This document shows positions 1 through 8,276 of a DNA stretch of 11,960 nucleotides, piece by piece. Position numbers and translations under genes: made by a program. Within the stretch, counting starts at the first letter, position 1, and each line of letters starts with the position of its first letter. The stretch spans positions 1 through 11,960 of the forward strand of contig JASICF010000030.1 of assembly GCA_030044775.1 (NCBI GenBank), written 5' to 3'. This DNA comes from Candidatus Sulfotelmatobacter sp. Lineage in GTDB: Bacteria > Acidobacteriota > Terriglobia > Terriglobales > Acidobacteriaceae. Below the pieces are notes generated by a model. That model made no database searches, had not been told where the DNA came from, and saw only the letters and a program-made list of their open reading frames with translations.

Positions 1-141
1 AAGGCTGCCGCCGAGCAACTTTGATCGCAGAGTCTTGACCGGAGCGCCTACCGGCGCAAGTCCACCGCTGGCAACTTCCGCTTCCTCTTCGGATTTCATT
101 ATCTCGGCCATGCGCGAAAGCTCGGAGTCGGGAGCCGGCAT
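1..141 (-). CDS. N-terminus of an unidentified protein, possibly a polysaccharide flippase (runs off left edge)
   Basis: On the minus strand an ATG at 141-139 opens a frame with no stop to the window edge, giving 47 codons. It lies one base after the TAG stop of the TPR-barrel gene (TAG-A-ATG), so translation is probably coupled to that gene and the two likely share an operon. The peptide begins MPAPDSELSRMAEIMK, continues with an acidic Glu-rich stretch (SEEEAEVASG) and ends with VKTLRSKLLGGSL. A basic 'LRSKLLGGS' just before an expected hydrophobic segment is how many Wzx/MATE-type polysaccharide flippases begin, but too little is visible to assign a family. No clear Shine-Dalgarno precedes the first ATG. 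In-frame ATGs at 111 and 99 are alternative starts. It is too short at the edge to be called on length alone. Support is the open frame, natural codon usage and the tight junction. Confidence 0.55.
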   Translation of the reverse strand, partial: MPAPDSELSRMAEIMKSEEEAEVASGGLAPVGAPVKTLRSKLLGGSL

Positions 142-142
142 T

Positions 143-3100
143 CTAGAACAGCGTGAAGTGGATCACCGGCAGCAGCGTTGTCCTGGTTGTGCCGGCAAAG
201 CTATAGAAAGTTTGTTGCTGAATCCCGAACGAAAGTCGAAATGGGAATGAAGACGGCGCGCCCATGGTGCCGTCCTTTAACTCGCTGCGCACTGAGCGGG
301 TATACGATACCTGGAACTCGCTTTCGGCATTATCGTACTCGTGGTAGCCTTCGCCGCGCTGCAACAGGAAGTTGCCTTGAACCTCCCATCTGGGGCTGAC
401 GCGGAACTCGAATCTGGCGCCCGGCAGAAAGGCCTGGGCGATCGCATATTGAGTTCCTTCTACTCGCCACGACCGCAGATCTTCCGCCAGCAACGCTGCC
501 GTAAACCGGTTCCCGAACTTCTGCTGGATCCCCGCATAGCTTGAGGTGTCGAAATACTCTTGGACAACCGGGTTATAGAGCAGGTCACGAACCGAATATC
601 CCACCAGCAAAGCGGTCGACGCCCAGGGACGCCCGACGGTGAATTCCACATCGGCGGAAGCGTCGCGAGAGTTCAAGTTTGCGTCGGTGAACGGTCCCGC
701 CTCGCGAATGGCATATCCATTAACCGAAACCCAGTTGAAAAAAGAACTCGTCGAGAGATACAGAAACTGCCGGAAAAGATTCTGGCTCATGAATGTCGGC
801 GAGATCGTGTCCCGGCGAATGGTGAACTGCAAACCTCCGGTGAGGGCGATGCGGTTTGCGCCGAAATGAAGAACCGGAGTGATGCCGCCATTAAAGAACG
901 TGTCGTAGGTATTGCGATCCTGAATGACGTTGACACTGGGAAAAAGAAACCGGCCCGCCGTCAAACTTTCGCCGGCAAAGCCGGTAATATCCGGGAGCTT
1001 GCCGAGATGAATGCGGTAATGGGACTCGGCAAGAGTCTGGTACGAGTGCCGCGGGGGCGGCAACAGAAGCGGGTTGGTGACATGCAGGATTTTTGCATCC
1101 AGCGTATACACGTTGATATCTTCCAGGGCGGGTGCGCCGTAAGCGTCGGGCAGGAAACTGACATTAGGCGTGATCTGCCGGCCCTCCTCCAGGGCGGCCT
1201 CGTTCTCGGCGGTTTCAGCGACTTGCTCTTCCTGCTCGCTGGCAACGCTGTTCGCCTGCGCGAATCCGGAAAGCGTCTGGACGGTGTTCTGCCGCTGGCG
1301 CTGAATGTTCGCGTAAGTCATCATGTAGTCGTAATCGTCGCGGTAGTCGCTCTCCGGGCCCAGGCTGGCGAGCGCATCCGACGCCTTGTGAGTTTCTCCC
1401 TCAGCAAGATAGGTATTGGCCAACCCGATATCGACATTTCGAGGATTGGCGCCGGACAGCCGCGCCTTGTCGAAATAGGTTTCCGCGAGATCAAAATCGT
1501 GCATGGCGAGGAAGATTGCAGCCGCTTCCTGAATGTCATCCGGCCGCACCGAAGAAGCGTCCGCGCGAGCTTCCGCGAAGCCGAGTGCGATTTGCCGCCG
1601 CGCGTCATCATAGTGGCCTTTGCGCATAAACACCTGAGCAATCGCTAGACGCACCCCGATCCGGTCGCCGTTGGGGACGTCCAAAGCGCGCGCAAATCGC
1701 TGCATCGCCGAAGCCCGATCTCCCAAAGTCAAAAACGCTTCGCCGGTATCCATCAGAATATCGACTTGATCGCCGCCGTACTGTTCCGCCAGTTGAATAT
1801 CGCGCAATGCCTCCTCGCGTTGCTTTTCCGTTGCATGAACTTGGGCCTTCAGGGCATAGACCGCAGCGTCCGTTGGAGAGAGTTTTTGCGCGACCGCCAG
1901 GGCCGCAAGCGACTGCTGGTAACGCCGCAGGCGGTAAAGCGTGTCGGCGTAGGCGAGCTGCGTCGGCAGATCGTTCGGATCCTCCTGCAGGGCGATGCGG
2001 TATTCCGCTTCAGCGTGGGCATAGTCCTGCTCCTGGCGAAATGCCTCAGCGCGTGCCAGCCGCCATACATGCGACTTACCCAGCAGTTTCTGGGTGGACG
2101 AGAGTTGAATCAGAGCCGACCTCGGCCGGTGCAATTGCAGATCCGCATAGGCCATCCCGAGGTGCGCCTGACCGTAGTCAGGCTGCAGTTTGACGGCTGT
2201 TTGAAAATCTTTGACGGCTTTCCCCGGCTCCTTGAGATCGTTGAGTACGAATCCGCGATCCACATATCCTGTCGACATTTGTGGATCGAGTTGCAATGCG
2301 CGCGTGTAATCGTTGAGAGCCTCCCTGGCTTGTCCGTCATGGGCGTGTATATTGCCCGCAACCAGCGGCAGGTCTTTATCGTCGGGCAGAATCGCTCCAT
2401 ATTTGTCGATCAGCGCCAGCGCGTCTGAGTACTTGCCAAGAAAATAAAGGTCGTAAGCGAGGTAAACGGCTCCCTCGCGGTCTTTCGGCAGTTTTTCGAT
2501 AACCTTATAGCCGATAGCGGCTGCATCTGCGTAATCGCCTTTCAAGGTCAGATACCGCTCGCGCTCGCGCATGACTTGCGGGTTGTTATTCATCGTGCCC
2601 TTGGCTCGATCAAGCCATTGTTTGGCTAAAGCATCGTTGTGAGCTTCAAGCGCGGAATTGGCGCCGCCCGCCACGATCAGAGCATTGCCGGGCATTCGCT
2701 GGTAAGCCCTTTCGTAGTTGTTCTCGGCATCCGGGTACTTCTTTTCCGCCGTGTATAGATCCCCGAGGGCCAGATATGGGACAAAGTCGCGGGGGTGCGC
2801 ATTGATGGCGGAAGCGAAGTACTCTTCTGCTTTCTTCGCATCTCCCGCGTCGCGGGCGAGATATCCCAGCGAGGAAAGCGCGCTTCGGTTTTGTGGGTCG
2901 AGCCGAAGGACTTTCTGAAACGTTGACTCAGCCGAGTCTTTCTCTCCAAGCTTCCATTGCAGGCTTCCATAATTCAGCAACGAGTTCACGTTGTTTGGCG
3001 TTAACGACAGCGCCTCTTGGAGGTCTTTGTTCGCGGCATCGGTGTTGCCAGACCCCGCTTCAATCGCAGCTCGCAATCTGAGCGTCTCAGGGCGCTCAGC

Positions 3101-4324
3101 GGGTTGCACGTTCACCTCGCCGATTTCGGTTTGAGCCACTTCGAGTTGCTTCTTTGCTGAGTCCTCGTCGCCTTGTTGCAGCTCGGCTTGATACAGATTG
3201 AGGTGAAGCTCAATGGGATAGAGCGGCCCTTCAGGAACATTGGGAGGAAGGTGGTTAAGTGCGAGATCGTATTCCTTGCTGGCATCTGCAAAGCGGTTCT
3301 CGTTGTCGGCAATCGAGCCGAGAATTGCGTGCAGGCGATAGTTATCCGGATTGATCCGACGCGCTTCGTCGAGAAACGCTTCGGCGGCGTCGTTTTGTCC
3401 CATTCCCACCAAAACCTGTGCGGCGCTCAAATTCAGGCCGAGATTTCCCTTTGCAGTCTTTGCCAGCTGAGAATAAAGATCGGCAGCGTCCTGCGGCCGG
3501 CCGGCAAGCTGATAGGTGTACGCCAGGTCGGCCTGAACGTCGATGCTCTTATTCGGAATCGCCCGCAGAGCTCCGATCGCCTGATCGTATTGCCCGTTGT
3601 CGCGATACTCGGCGGCGACCGCGCGCAGCACTTCCGGATCGTTCGGCGCACGCGCCTTTGCCCTATCCAGATACTTCGCGGCTTCATCAGGCTGACCCAA
3701 ACGTTCGTAAGTGTGAGCAATGAGCAAATCGGTGTGTGCAGTCGGCGCAAGCGCGTCCGCGTGCTGCAGAAAGTCCAGAGCCTGTTTGGAATCTGAACTG
3801 ATCAGCAACTCTCCCGCAAGCTGGAAGCTGGTTGCGTCTTTTGGGTTCGCATCAGTTACCTTCTTGAGCAGCTTTTCCGCATCATTCACGCGGCCCATTC
3901 GTGCGTAGGTTTGCGCCAGCCCCGCCATTCCACGTACCGAATCCGGCTGCACTTTCAGCCCGCGATCGTAGGCAATAACGGAATCCTGATAATGATCGGC
4001 AAGGCGCTGGCAATAACCGAGCAGGAACCACAGCTCGGCATTCTGGGGAGCCGAGTTGGCGGCGCGCTCAGCAAAGGAGACCGCGGCTGCATAATCGCTT
4101 CTCTTTAACGCATCTTGCGCGGCCCGGCCTTCGCGGGCTACCTCGATGCTCGATCCCCATCCGAAATTCGAGTTTTCCTCGGAAGCGCCGGTGGCCGAAG
4201 AATTTTGCGATTGATTGCCTGGAGAAGGCGCCGCACTTTGGCCGTTGACATTGAAGGTCTGCGCCAATGCACAGTTAAAAAGAGCGACGAGAAAAAAGCT
4301 GGCGAGCGGAAGTCGGCTTTTCAC
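143..4324 (-). CDS. TPR-repeat / outer-membrane beta-barrel exporter protein (BcsC/PelB/PgaA-like architecture)
   Basis: This is a 1393-residue secreted protein. The start is GTG at 4324, weakly supported by GGTGA just upstream. Residues 1-21 form a Sec signal peptide (basic MKSR, hydrophobic core, ALA before Q22). A Ser/Asn/Gln-rich linker leads at about residue 60 into a very long TPR array reaching about residue 1000, with helical repeats carrying the W/L-G-Y-A-P spacing (for example LWFLLGYCQRLADHYQDSVIAYDRGLKVQP split across 80-110). After an acidic Glu-rich spacer, residues about 1051-1393 lack TPRs and alternate hydrophobic and polar residues with many aromatics, ending in the terminal Phe of IHFTLF, the usual outer-membrane barrel signal. 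A periplasmic TPR scaffold fused to an OM barrel is the plan of BcsC, PelB and PgaA, which guide and export nascent polysaccharide. The TPR part here is longer than in those proteins. It is divergent from the GT-C operon and contiguous with the partial gene at 1-141. The substrate is unknown. The exporter role is inferred from architecture, not from recognised sequence identity. Confidence 0.85.
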   Translation of the reverse strand: MKSRLPLASFFLVALFNCALAQTFNVNGQSAAPSPGNQSQNSSATGASEENSNFGWGSSIEVAREGRAAQDALKRSDYAAAVSFAERAANSAPQNAELWFLLGYCQRLADHYQDSVIAYDRGLKVQPDSVRGMAGLAQTYARMGRVNDAEKLLKKVTDANPKDATSFQLAGELLISSDSKQALDFLQHADALAPTAHTDLLIAHTYERLGQPDEAAKYLDRAKARAPNDPEVLRAVAAEYRDNGQYDQAIGALRAIPNKSIDVQADLAYTYQLAGRPQDAADLYSQLAKTAKGNLGLNLSAAQVLVGMGQNDAAEAFLDEARRINPDNYRLHAILGSIADNENRFADASKEYDLALNHLPPNVPEGPLYPIELHLNLYQAELQQGDEDSAKKQLEVAQTEIGEVNVQPAERPETLRLRAAIEAGSGNTDAANKDLQEALSLTPNNVNSLLNYGSLQWKLGEKDSAESTFQKVLRLDPQNRSALSSLGYLARDAGDAKKAEEYFASAINAHPRDFVPYLALGDLYTAEKKYPDAENNYERAYQRMPGNALIVAGGANSALEAHNDALAKQWLDRAKGTMNNNPQVMRERERYLTLKGDYADAAAIGYKVIEKLPKDREGAVYLAYDLYFLGKYSDALALIDKYGAILPDDKDLPLVAGNIHAHDGQAREALNDYTRALQLDPQMSTGYVDRGFVLNDLKEPGKAVKDFQTAVKLQPDYGQAHLGMAYADLQLHRPRSALIQLSSTQKLLGKSHVWRLARAEAFRQEQDYAHAEAEYRIALQEDPNDLPTQLAYADTLYRLRRYQQSLAALAVAQKLSPTDAAVYALKAQVHATEKQREEALRDIQLAEQYGGDQVDILMDTGEAFLTLGDRASAMQRFARALDVPNGDRIGVRLAIAQVFMRKGHYDDARRQIALGFAEARADASSVRPDDIQEAAAIFLAMHDFDLAETYFDKARLSGANPRNVDIGLANTYLAEGETHKASDALASLGPESDYRDDYDYMMTYANIQRQRQNTVQTLSGFAQANSVASEQEEQVAETAENEAALEEGRQITPNVSFLPDAYGAPALEDINVYTLDAKILHVTNPLLLPPPRHSYQTLAESHYRIHLGKLPDITGFAGESLTAGRFLFPSVNVIQDRNTYDTFFNGGITPVLHFGANRIALTGGLQFTIRRDTISPTFMSQNLFRQFLYLSTSSFFNWVSVNGYAIREAGPFTDANLNSRDASADVEFTVGRPWASTALLVGYSVRDLLYNPVVQEYFDTSSYAGIQQKFGNRFTAALLAEDLRSWRVEGTQYAIAQAFLPGARFEFRVSPRWEVQGNFLLQRGEGYHEYDNAESEFQVSYTRSVRSELKDGTMGAPSSFPFRLSFGIQQQTFYSFAGTTRTTLLPVIHFTLF

Positions 4325-4531
4325 GAATTCACCACGCTGGATACAAGGCTTTGGTTAACCTCCCGCATAGCAAAAGTTTCTGCGGTCCCCTTCAGATGCC
4401 GGTTGCACCTGTAAGGCTGCCTTGATGATCTAAGGGTTTCCATCCGGCAAGAATCGGGTAAACCCCTTGAGGCTTTTCTGAATCGAAGTTTCGATCGAGA
4501 GCAATTGAGAGCACTTGAGGGCGCCAAATTC
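4325..4531. promoter_or_regulatory. Divergent intergenic region between the exporter gene and the GT-C operon
   Basis: These 207 bp separate two outward-facing genes and should hold promoters for both. I see no strong consensus sigma-70 pair. The best plus-strand candidate is TTGCAC at 4403-4408 with TGATCT at 4426-4431 (17-bp spacing), which is weak. Dyads visible: AAGGC-T-GCCTT at about 4413-4423; ATCGAA-GT-TTCGAT at 4482-4495, overlapping the perfect palindrome TCGATCGA at 4491-4498. TTGAG occurs at 4467, 4505 and 4515; the last two are 10 bp apart, and the final one contributes to the GAGGG Shine-Dalgarno at 4517-4521. No riboswitch class was recognisable; I looked for the c-di-GMP (GEMM) pattern and did not find it. 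Confidence 0.45.
4482..4498. repeat. Overlapping short palindromes (ATCGAA-GT-TTCGAT and TCGATCGA), possible operator
   Basis: A 6-bp inverted repeat with a 2-bp centre at 4482-4495 overlaps an 8-bp perfect palindrome at 4491-4498. It sits about 35 bp upstream of the GTG start of the GT-C gene, a position suited to an operator or an untranslated leader element. Short palindromes of this size arise by chance, so this is only a candidate protein-binding site. Confidence 0.3.
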
Positions 4532-6277
4532 GTGACCAACGAAAAAAACTACGCTCGTCCAATCCCTCTGACCGCCATCGTTCTCGTGGCCTTAGCCGTC
4601 CACGGGCCGCTATTGCTGATGCAACTGCCTGCGCGTTCCTTCGACGCGAATTTTCACATGTTCTTCGCGTCGCACTACGCCCACCATTGGTTCAATCCGT
4701 GGAACGAGAAATGGTTTGCGGGCTTCTCGCAAACCACGTATCCACCTTTGACTCACCAGTGGATTGCGCTGTTTTCCACGGTGATCGGCTTGAAGATGGG
4801 CTACATGCTCGTGCAGCTCATTGCTATCTTGCTTCTGCCGGTAGGGATTTTCCGGTTCGCGCGTATCTGGGTGAATGACCGAGCCGCCAGCTATGCAGCG
4901 CTCGGCAGTGTTTTTCTTGGCGCGCTGTCCTTCCTCGCTTACCAGGCGGGCCAGCTCGCGACCATCGCCTCGGCAGCCCTTTATCTAAACGCCTTGCCCT
5001 ACTTCTATGAATGGATCGCCGAGTCGCGCAAGCTCGCCTTGCTCAAAGGAGTGTTGATCAGCCTTACGGCGGCTGCGGCGCACCACGTGACACTGATTTT
5101 CGGCGTGGTCTTTTTCGCGGTTCCGGTGTTGTGGACCGCTTGCCTCGACGCTCGTCGCAGACTCGTCTCCGGTTCGCTCGGCGGCGTTCTCGGCCGCACC
5201 GTGGCGTTTGGCATAGCCGTGGGGGTCGGCGTTGGGATTGTTCTCTTGCCCTATTGGCTCGCATTGATTCAACATCCGATCCAGCAGATGCCAATTCCTC
5301 ACGACAGCCGTGCGAATTACCTGCTGAACTCGACCATTGCGGTCAATTACTTCGTGATCCCCTACGGGGCTTTGATTCTCGCGCTGCCCTTTATTTTGAT
5401 TCGCGGCTCGTCATCACGGCGGCTGATTCCCTTGCTCTGCGGTTTTTGGCTGGCCTTCATCTTCGGACTCGGCGGCACGACGCCTTTGCCGCAATGGCTG
5501 CTTGGACGCGCGTACGAAGTTCTCACGTTTGAGCGATTTGCCTTCTGGGCCACTTTGCTGGCCTTGCCGTTCGTTGGTCTGCTGGCCGTACAGTTACTCG
5601 ATCGGTTTCAGACCAAAGCTGCCGTAGGGTTATCCCTGGCCGCAGTTGGAACGATCGGCGCGGCGCTCTGGTGGCTGAACGCCAATCCTTACCGGCCGGG
5701 CGGATCGGCCGATGTGGAGCCCGTCATCGTCTTCCTCAACCGCGATGGGCACGATTCGTACCGCTATCTGACTTTGGGGTTCGGTAGTGAACTGGCGAAA
5801 GTTTCCACCTACACCAGCGCTGGCACTGTGGATGGCGATTACAACTCCGCGCGATTGTTACCAGAGATGACCCACTACGGATCGGCCCAACTCACCAATG
5901 CGAAATTCTATGGATCGGCCGGTATGGCGTCTCTCCGCGCCATGCTGGAGCACGCGAACCGTTATGGATTGAAGTTCATTTTTGTCCACGATCCTTACTA
6001 CGAGCCTCTGCTCACGTTTGTTGGCTGGCGGAAGATTGAGACTTTCGATAACGGAGAGATCACTGCCTGGTCGAAGGAAGATGTGCCTCCGGCCCATCAA
6101 ATCTCCTCGGATGCGGTTCCGCCTGCGTGGCAGGGCCTGATATGGGGAATATTGCCGATTGGAGTGAGTTTTCTGGCGATTTTTCTCGAACTGTTATTGC
6201 CCCACCAGCGCCGGGCTCCCGTCGAGGTTGGGGTTCCGTTTCACGAGCAAGATCCGCAAGAACATTACGTGGCTTGA
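4532..6277 (+). CDS. Polytopic membrane protein, GT-C-like / 6-pyruvoyl-tetrahydropterin synthase-related family
   Basis: The likely start is GTG at 4532 (581 residues) with GAGGG at 4517-4521. The in-frame TTG at 4505 has no Shine-Dalgarno. A first membrane helix (about 11-31) is followed by a periplasmic loop with the acid and histidine pattern typical of GT-C glycosyltransferase-like proteins: D38 and H42 in RSFDANFHMF, then WFAGFSQTTYPPLTH with Y70-P-P-L. About ten hydrophobic helices follow. Residues about 383-534 form an extracytoplasmic domain containing TLGFG, TVDGDYNSAR and HDPYYEP, and a last helix (about 535-556) leads to a short polar tail. This layout matches membrane proteins annotated as PTPS-related (a misleading name; they are not pterin enzymes). 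GT-C proteins transfer sugars from polyprenyl-phosphate carriers on the periplasmic face, and that role is inferred here. It is the first gene of a packed operon and ends 11 bp before the next start. The acceptor and sugar are unknown. Confidence 0.8.
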   Translation: MTNEKNYARPIPLTAIVLVALAVHGPLLLMQLPARSFDANFHMFFASHYAHHWFNPWNEKWFAGFSQTTYPPLTHQWIALFSTVIGLKMGYMLVQLIAILLLPVGIFRFARIWVNDRAASYAALGSVFLGALSFLAYQAGQLATIASAALYLNALPYFYEWIAESRKLALLKGVLISLTAAAAHHVTLIFGVVFFAVPVLWTACLDARRRLVSGSLGGVLGRTVAFGIAVGVGVGIVLLPYWLALIQHPIQQMPIPHDSRANYLLNSTIAVNYFVIPYGALILALPFILIRGSSSRRLIPLLCGFWLAFIFGLGGTTPLPQWLLGRAYEVLTFERFAFWATLLALPFVGLLAVQLLDRFQTKAAVGLSLAAVGTIGAALWWLNANPYRPGGSADVEPVIVFLNRDGHDSYRYLTLGFGSELAKVSTYTSAGTVDGDYNSARLLPEMTHYGSAQLTNAKFYGSAGMASLRAMLEHANRYGLKFIFVHDPYYEPLLTFVGWRKIETFDNGEITAWSKEDVPPAHQISSDAVPPAWQGLIWGILPIGVSFLAIFLELLLPHQRRAPVEVGVPFHEQDPQEHYVA

Positions 6278-6288
6278 GGCATATAGGA

Positions 6289-7422
6289 ATGAAAATTGTT
6301 CTGCCTGTCATTCTTGTTGTTGGGACCGCCGGCTTGATGGTACTTGCCCTGGTCAGCGGCGGCAACGCGCGGGGAACTGTGGGAATTGCCGGAGGCTCGG
6401 CAATGTTTACCCCGAAAGGAACTACCCCGGAGGTAGCGTTGCACAATCTGCTGGTTGACGTGCAACGGCGCCATTGGGATCGCGCGTACGACGCTCTTTC
6501 GAAAACCAGTAAAGCCGATAAAGAAGATTTCATTCAGGATTGGACCGGTTCGAACGGAAGCCTGCGATCCTTTTCCGCCCTGGAAGGCTTTGATCCGCGC
6601 CCGTTGCACATCACTGACGACCAGGCAGAGATGCGTGTGGCCCTGCACTGGAGCACGCCCGTCGGGCCCATCGAAGATGTTCGCGATATTCACCTGGTGC
6701 GCGAAGGCGACATCTGGAGAGCGGTATGGCCTAAGTACAAAATACCGGCGGTTCCCGCTGAGGTGATTCCCGTGACCTATCTGCGCTGGGATCTCGTAAC
6801 CGGCACCGCCGACGATCAGTGGGGATCGAAAAATGTCGACGCTCCACGAGTCCGAATCATTTCCATGAATGCGGTAAACACCGCTGAGGGCGCGATCGTC
6901 ATGGGCGAGGTTGTGAACGAAGACACGATTCCGGCCTTCGTGAACGTCAACTCCACGCTGGTTGATGGATCGGGCAACGCCATCGACGATGAAACCAGCT
7001 TCGACAAGATCGATCACGTGCTCCTTCCCAAGCAAGTTACGCCTTACCGCATCGATTTTCCGAATATCGATTTGAACAAAGTTAAGAATGTTCGGATCGA
7101 TGTGAAAGCCGCTCTGGTCCCGGCATCGGCCGATCCGGTGATTGGAGTCATGGACCAGAAGCTCGACACCGACGCACAAGGCAAGGCCGTTCTTCAGGGC
7201 GAACTGCTGAACGAAAGCGGGCAGACGGTCAACATTTCGCATGTGATTGCGAGTTTTTATGACAACAGCGGCAAGGTGGTGTGGGTTTCGGATGGCTACG
7301 TTGACCGTGCGCTGCTGCCGCAATCGTCGGAGCCGTTCGCCGTTGAGATTCCCAAAAACGTGTCAGACAAGGTGCACAACTTTCACGTGGTGGTCAACCA
7401 ATATAGTTTGGCCAGGTCGTGA
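6289..7422 (+). CDS. Membrane-anchored protein with an NTF2-like domain and two FxLYD-like domains
   Basis: This is a 377-residue protein. I chose ATG 6289 because MKIVLPVILVVGTAGLMVLAL is a good membrane anchor and GAGG lies at 6276-6279. Starting further upstream would add an Arg-rich tail inside the preceding gene. After the anchor, residues about 46-150 (TPEVALHNLLVDVQRRHWDRAYDALSK split over two lines, then IHLVREGDIWRAVWP) resemble the NTF2/DUF4878-type fold: an N-terminal helix with a conserved W, then a closing 'GDIWR' strand. Two tandem FxLYD-like beta domains follow: about 200-262 (VMGEVVNEDTIPAFVNV, then LLPKQVTPYRIDFP) and about 299-370 (LQGELLNESGQTVNISHV, then LLPQSSEPFAVEIP). 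Each has the 'G-E-(V/L)-x-N-E' entry and the '(L)LP...PF/YR' exit. Such domains act as periplasmic binding or assembly modules; no enzyme motif is visible. The next gene begins at its stop codon. Function is unknown, likely a scaffold in the glycan machinery. Confidence 0.8.
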   Translation: MKIVLPVILVVGTAGLMVLALVSGGNARGTVGIAGGSAMFTPKGTTPEVALHNLLVDVQRRHWDRAYDALSKTSKADKEDFIQDWTGSNGSLRSFSALEGFDPRPLHITDDQAEMRVALHWSTPVGPIEDVRDIHLVREGDIWRAVWPKYKIPAVPAEVIPVTYLRWDLVTGTADDQWGSKNVDAPRVRIISMNAVNTAEGAIVMGEVVNEDTIPAFVNVNSTLVDGSGNAIDDETSFDKIDHVLLPKQVTPYRIDFPNIDLNKVKNVRIDVKAALVPASADPVIGVMDQKLDTDAQGKAVLQGELLNESGQTVNISHVIASFYDNSGKVVWVSDGYVDRALLPQSSEPFAVEIPKNVSDKVHNFHVVVNQYSLARS

Positions 7423-7424
7423 CG

Positions 7425-8276
7425 ATGCCACGCTTGATTTCAATTTGCGCGCTACTGTGTCTTCTGGGAGTCTCCCCGGCTCAGGACGTTCGCGCCCCGC
7501 AAAATCTCACTGCCGGCGAGGAAGGTTCCGTCTCGACCACCGGAAGCGGCAACGCGACGTTTTATTTGTTCGGCCCAGGGGTTTCCGATAAGCAGGACGT
7601 GAATTTGGGAGAAGACGTACGCTTGCCCGGATCTGACTTGCAAAATGCCGGTCAGTATTTTGCAGTGTTGTGTTCTGGCGATTGCCGCAGCACCAGCTTC
7701 TTCGTTTCTGCCGCCAGGCCCTCGAGTCTGACATTTCTGGTGCATCCCTCGCGCGTGCCGGTGGCTCAGAACGACGCTGTTAGCGGCGTTGCCATTTTAT
7801 TCGACAAATTCCGCAATCTCGAGTTGACTGCGGAGTCGGTCGACTTCCAGTTGAATGCGGGCAAGGCATCACTATTGTCCCGCGCGGTGCCCGAAAAAGA
7901 TGGAATTGCCTGGTTTCGCGCCGCTTCCGGCAAATCGGCTGGCGCTTTGCAGGTGACAGCATCCCTGAATGATCTGGAAACGCTGCGAGCCGTCCAGCAG
8001 GTTGCTTCGGAACCCTGCAACTTGCGGATTACCGGCCAGCGCAACGCCAGCGGAATTCTCGTTCAAACCGAACCGGTTCATGATTGCACCGGCAATCCGG
8101 TGCCTGACGGGACCATCGTAACGTTCACCGCGACCGAAGACGGCAAGAAAAGTACGGTCGATGCACCAATCAAACAAGACATCGCCCGTGCACAGATCGC
8201 TGCATCAGGGCCGGCAGTCATCTCGGCGGCTTCGGGTGTCGTGATGGGGAATGAACTGCGTCTCGGAGGGCACTGA
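7425..8276 (+). CDS. Secreted protein with two Ig-like (invasin/Big_1-type) domains
   Basis: The protein has 283 residues from ATG 7425. A GTG at 7419 overlapping the upstream stop (GTGA) would add two residues and is equally possible; Shine-Dalgarno support is weak for both. A signal peptide is clear (MPRLISICALLCLLGVSPA before Q20). The mature part is all-beta in character. Residues about 28-98 form a small N-terminal domain with a close cysteine pair (C83, C87 in VLCSGDCRS), suggesting a disulfide. Residues about 100-190 and 197-281 look like two Ig-like domains; the second has PVPDGTIVTFTATEDGK, a typical Big_1/invasin strand. C198 and C221 may form a second disulfide. No catalytic motif is present. 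Its stop overlaps the next start (TGATG), so coupled synthesis with the NTF2-like protein is likely. Probably a periplasmic or surface structural partner; the specific role is unknown. Confidence 0.75.
   Translation: MPRLISICALLCLLGVSPAQDVRAPQNLTAGEEGSVSTTGSGNATFYLFGPGVSDKQDVNLGEDVRLPGSDLQNAGQYFAVLCSGDCRSTSFFVSAARPSSLTFLVHPSRVPVAQNDAVSGVAILFDKFRNLELTAESVDFQLNAGKASLLSRAVPEKDGIAWFRAASGKSAGALQVTASLNDLETLRAVQQVASEPCNLRITGQRNASGILVQTEPVHDCTGNPVPDGTIVTFTATEDGKKSTVDAPIKQDIARAQIAASGPAVISAASGVVMGNELRLGGH

Noticed and set aside
560..1648. 362-codon plus-strand ORF antisense to the exporter gene
   Set aside because: It lies wholly inside the strongly supported TPR-barrel gene. Its product has no domain, signal or sensible composition, and long antisense frames are common opposite GC-rich genes.
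4325..4531. c-di-GMP (GEMM) riboswitch in the divergent region
   Set aside because: Conserved GEMM blocks were not found on either strand; only short palindromes are present.
6127..6288. 54-residue N-terminal extension of the NTF2/FxLYD protein
   Set aside because: It would overlap the GT-C gene by about 150 bp and hide a good membrane anchor that begins at ATG 6289.
6265..7323. 352-codon minus-strand ORF
   Set aside because: It is opposite the NTF2/FxLYD gene, crosses the intergenic junction with the GT-C gene, and has no recognisable features.
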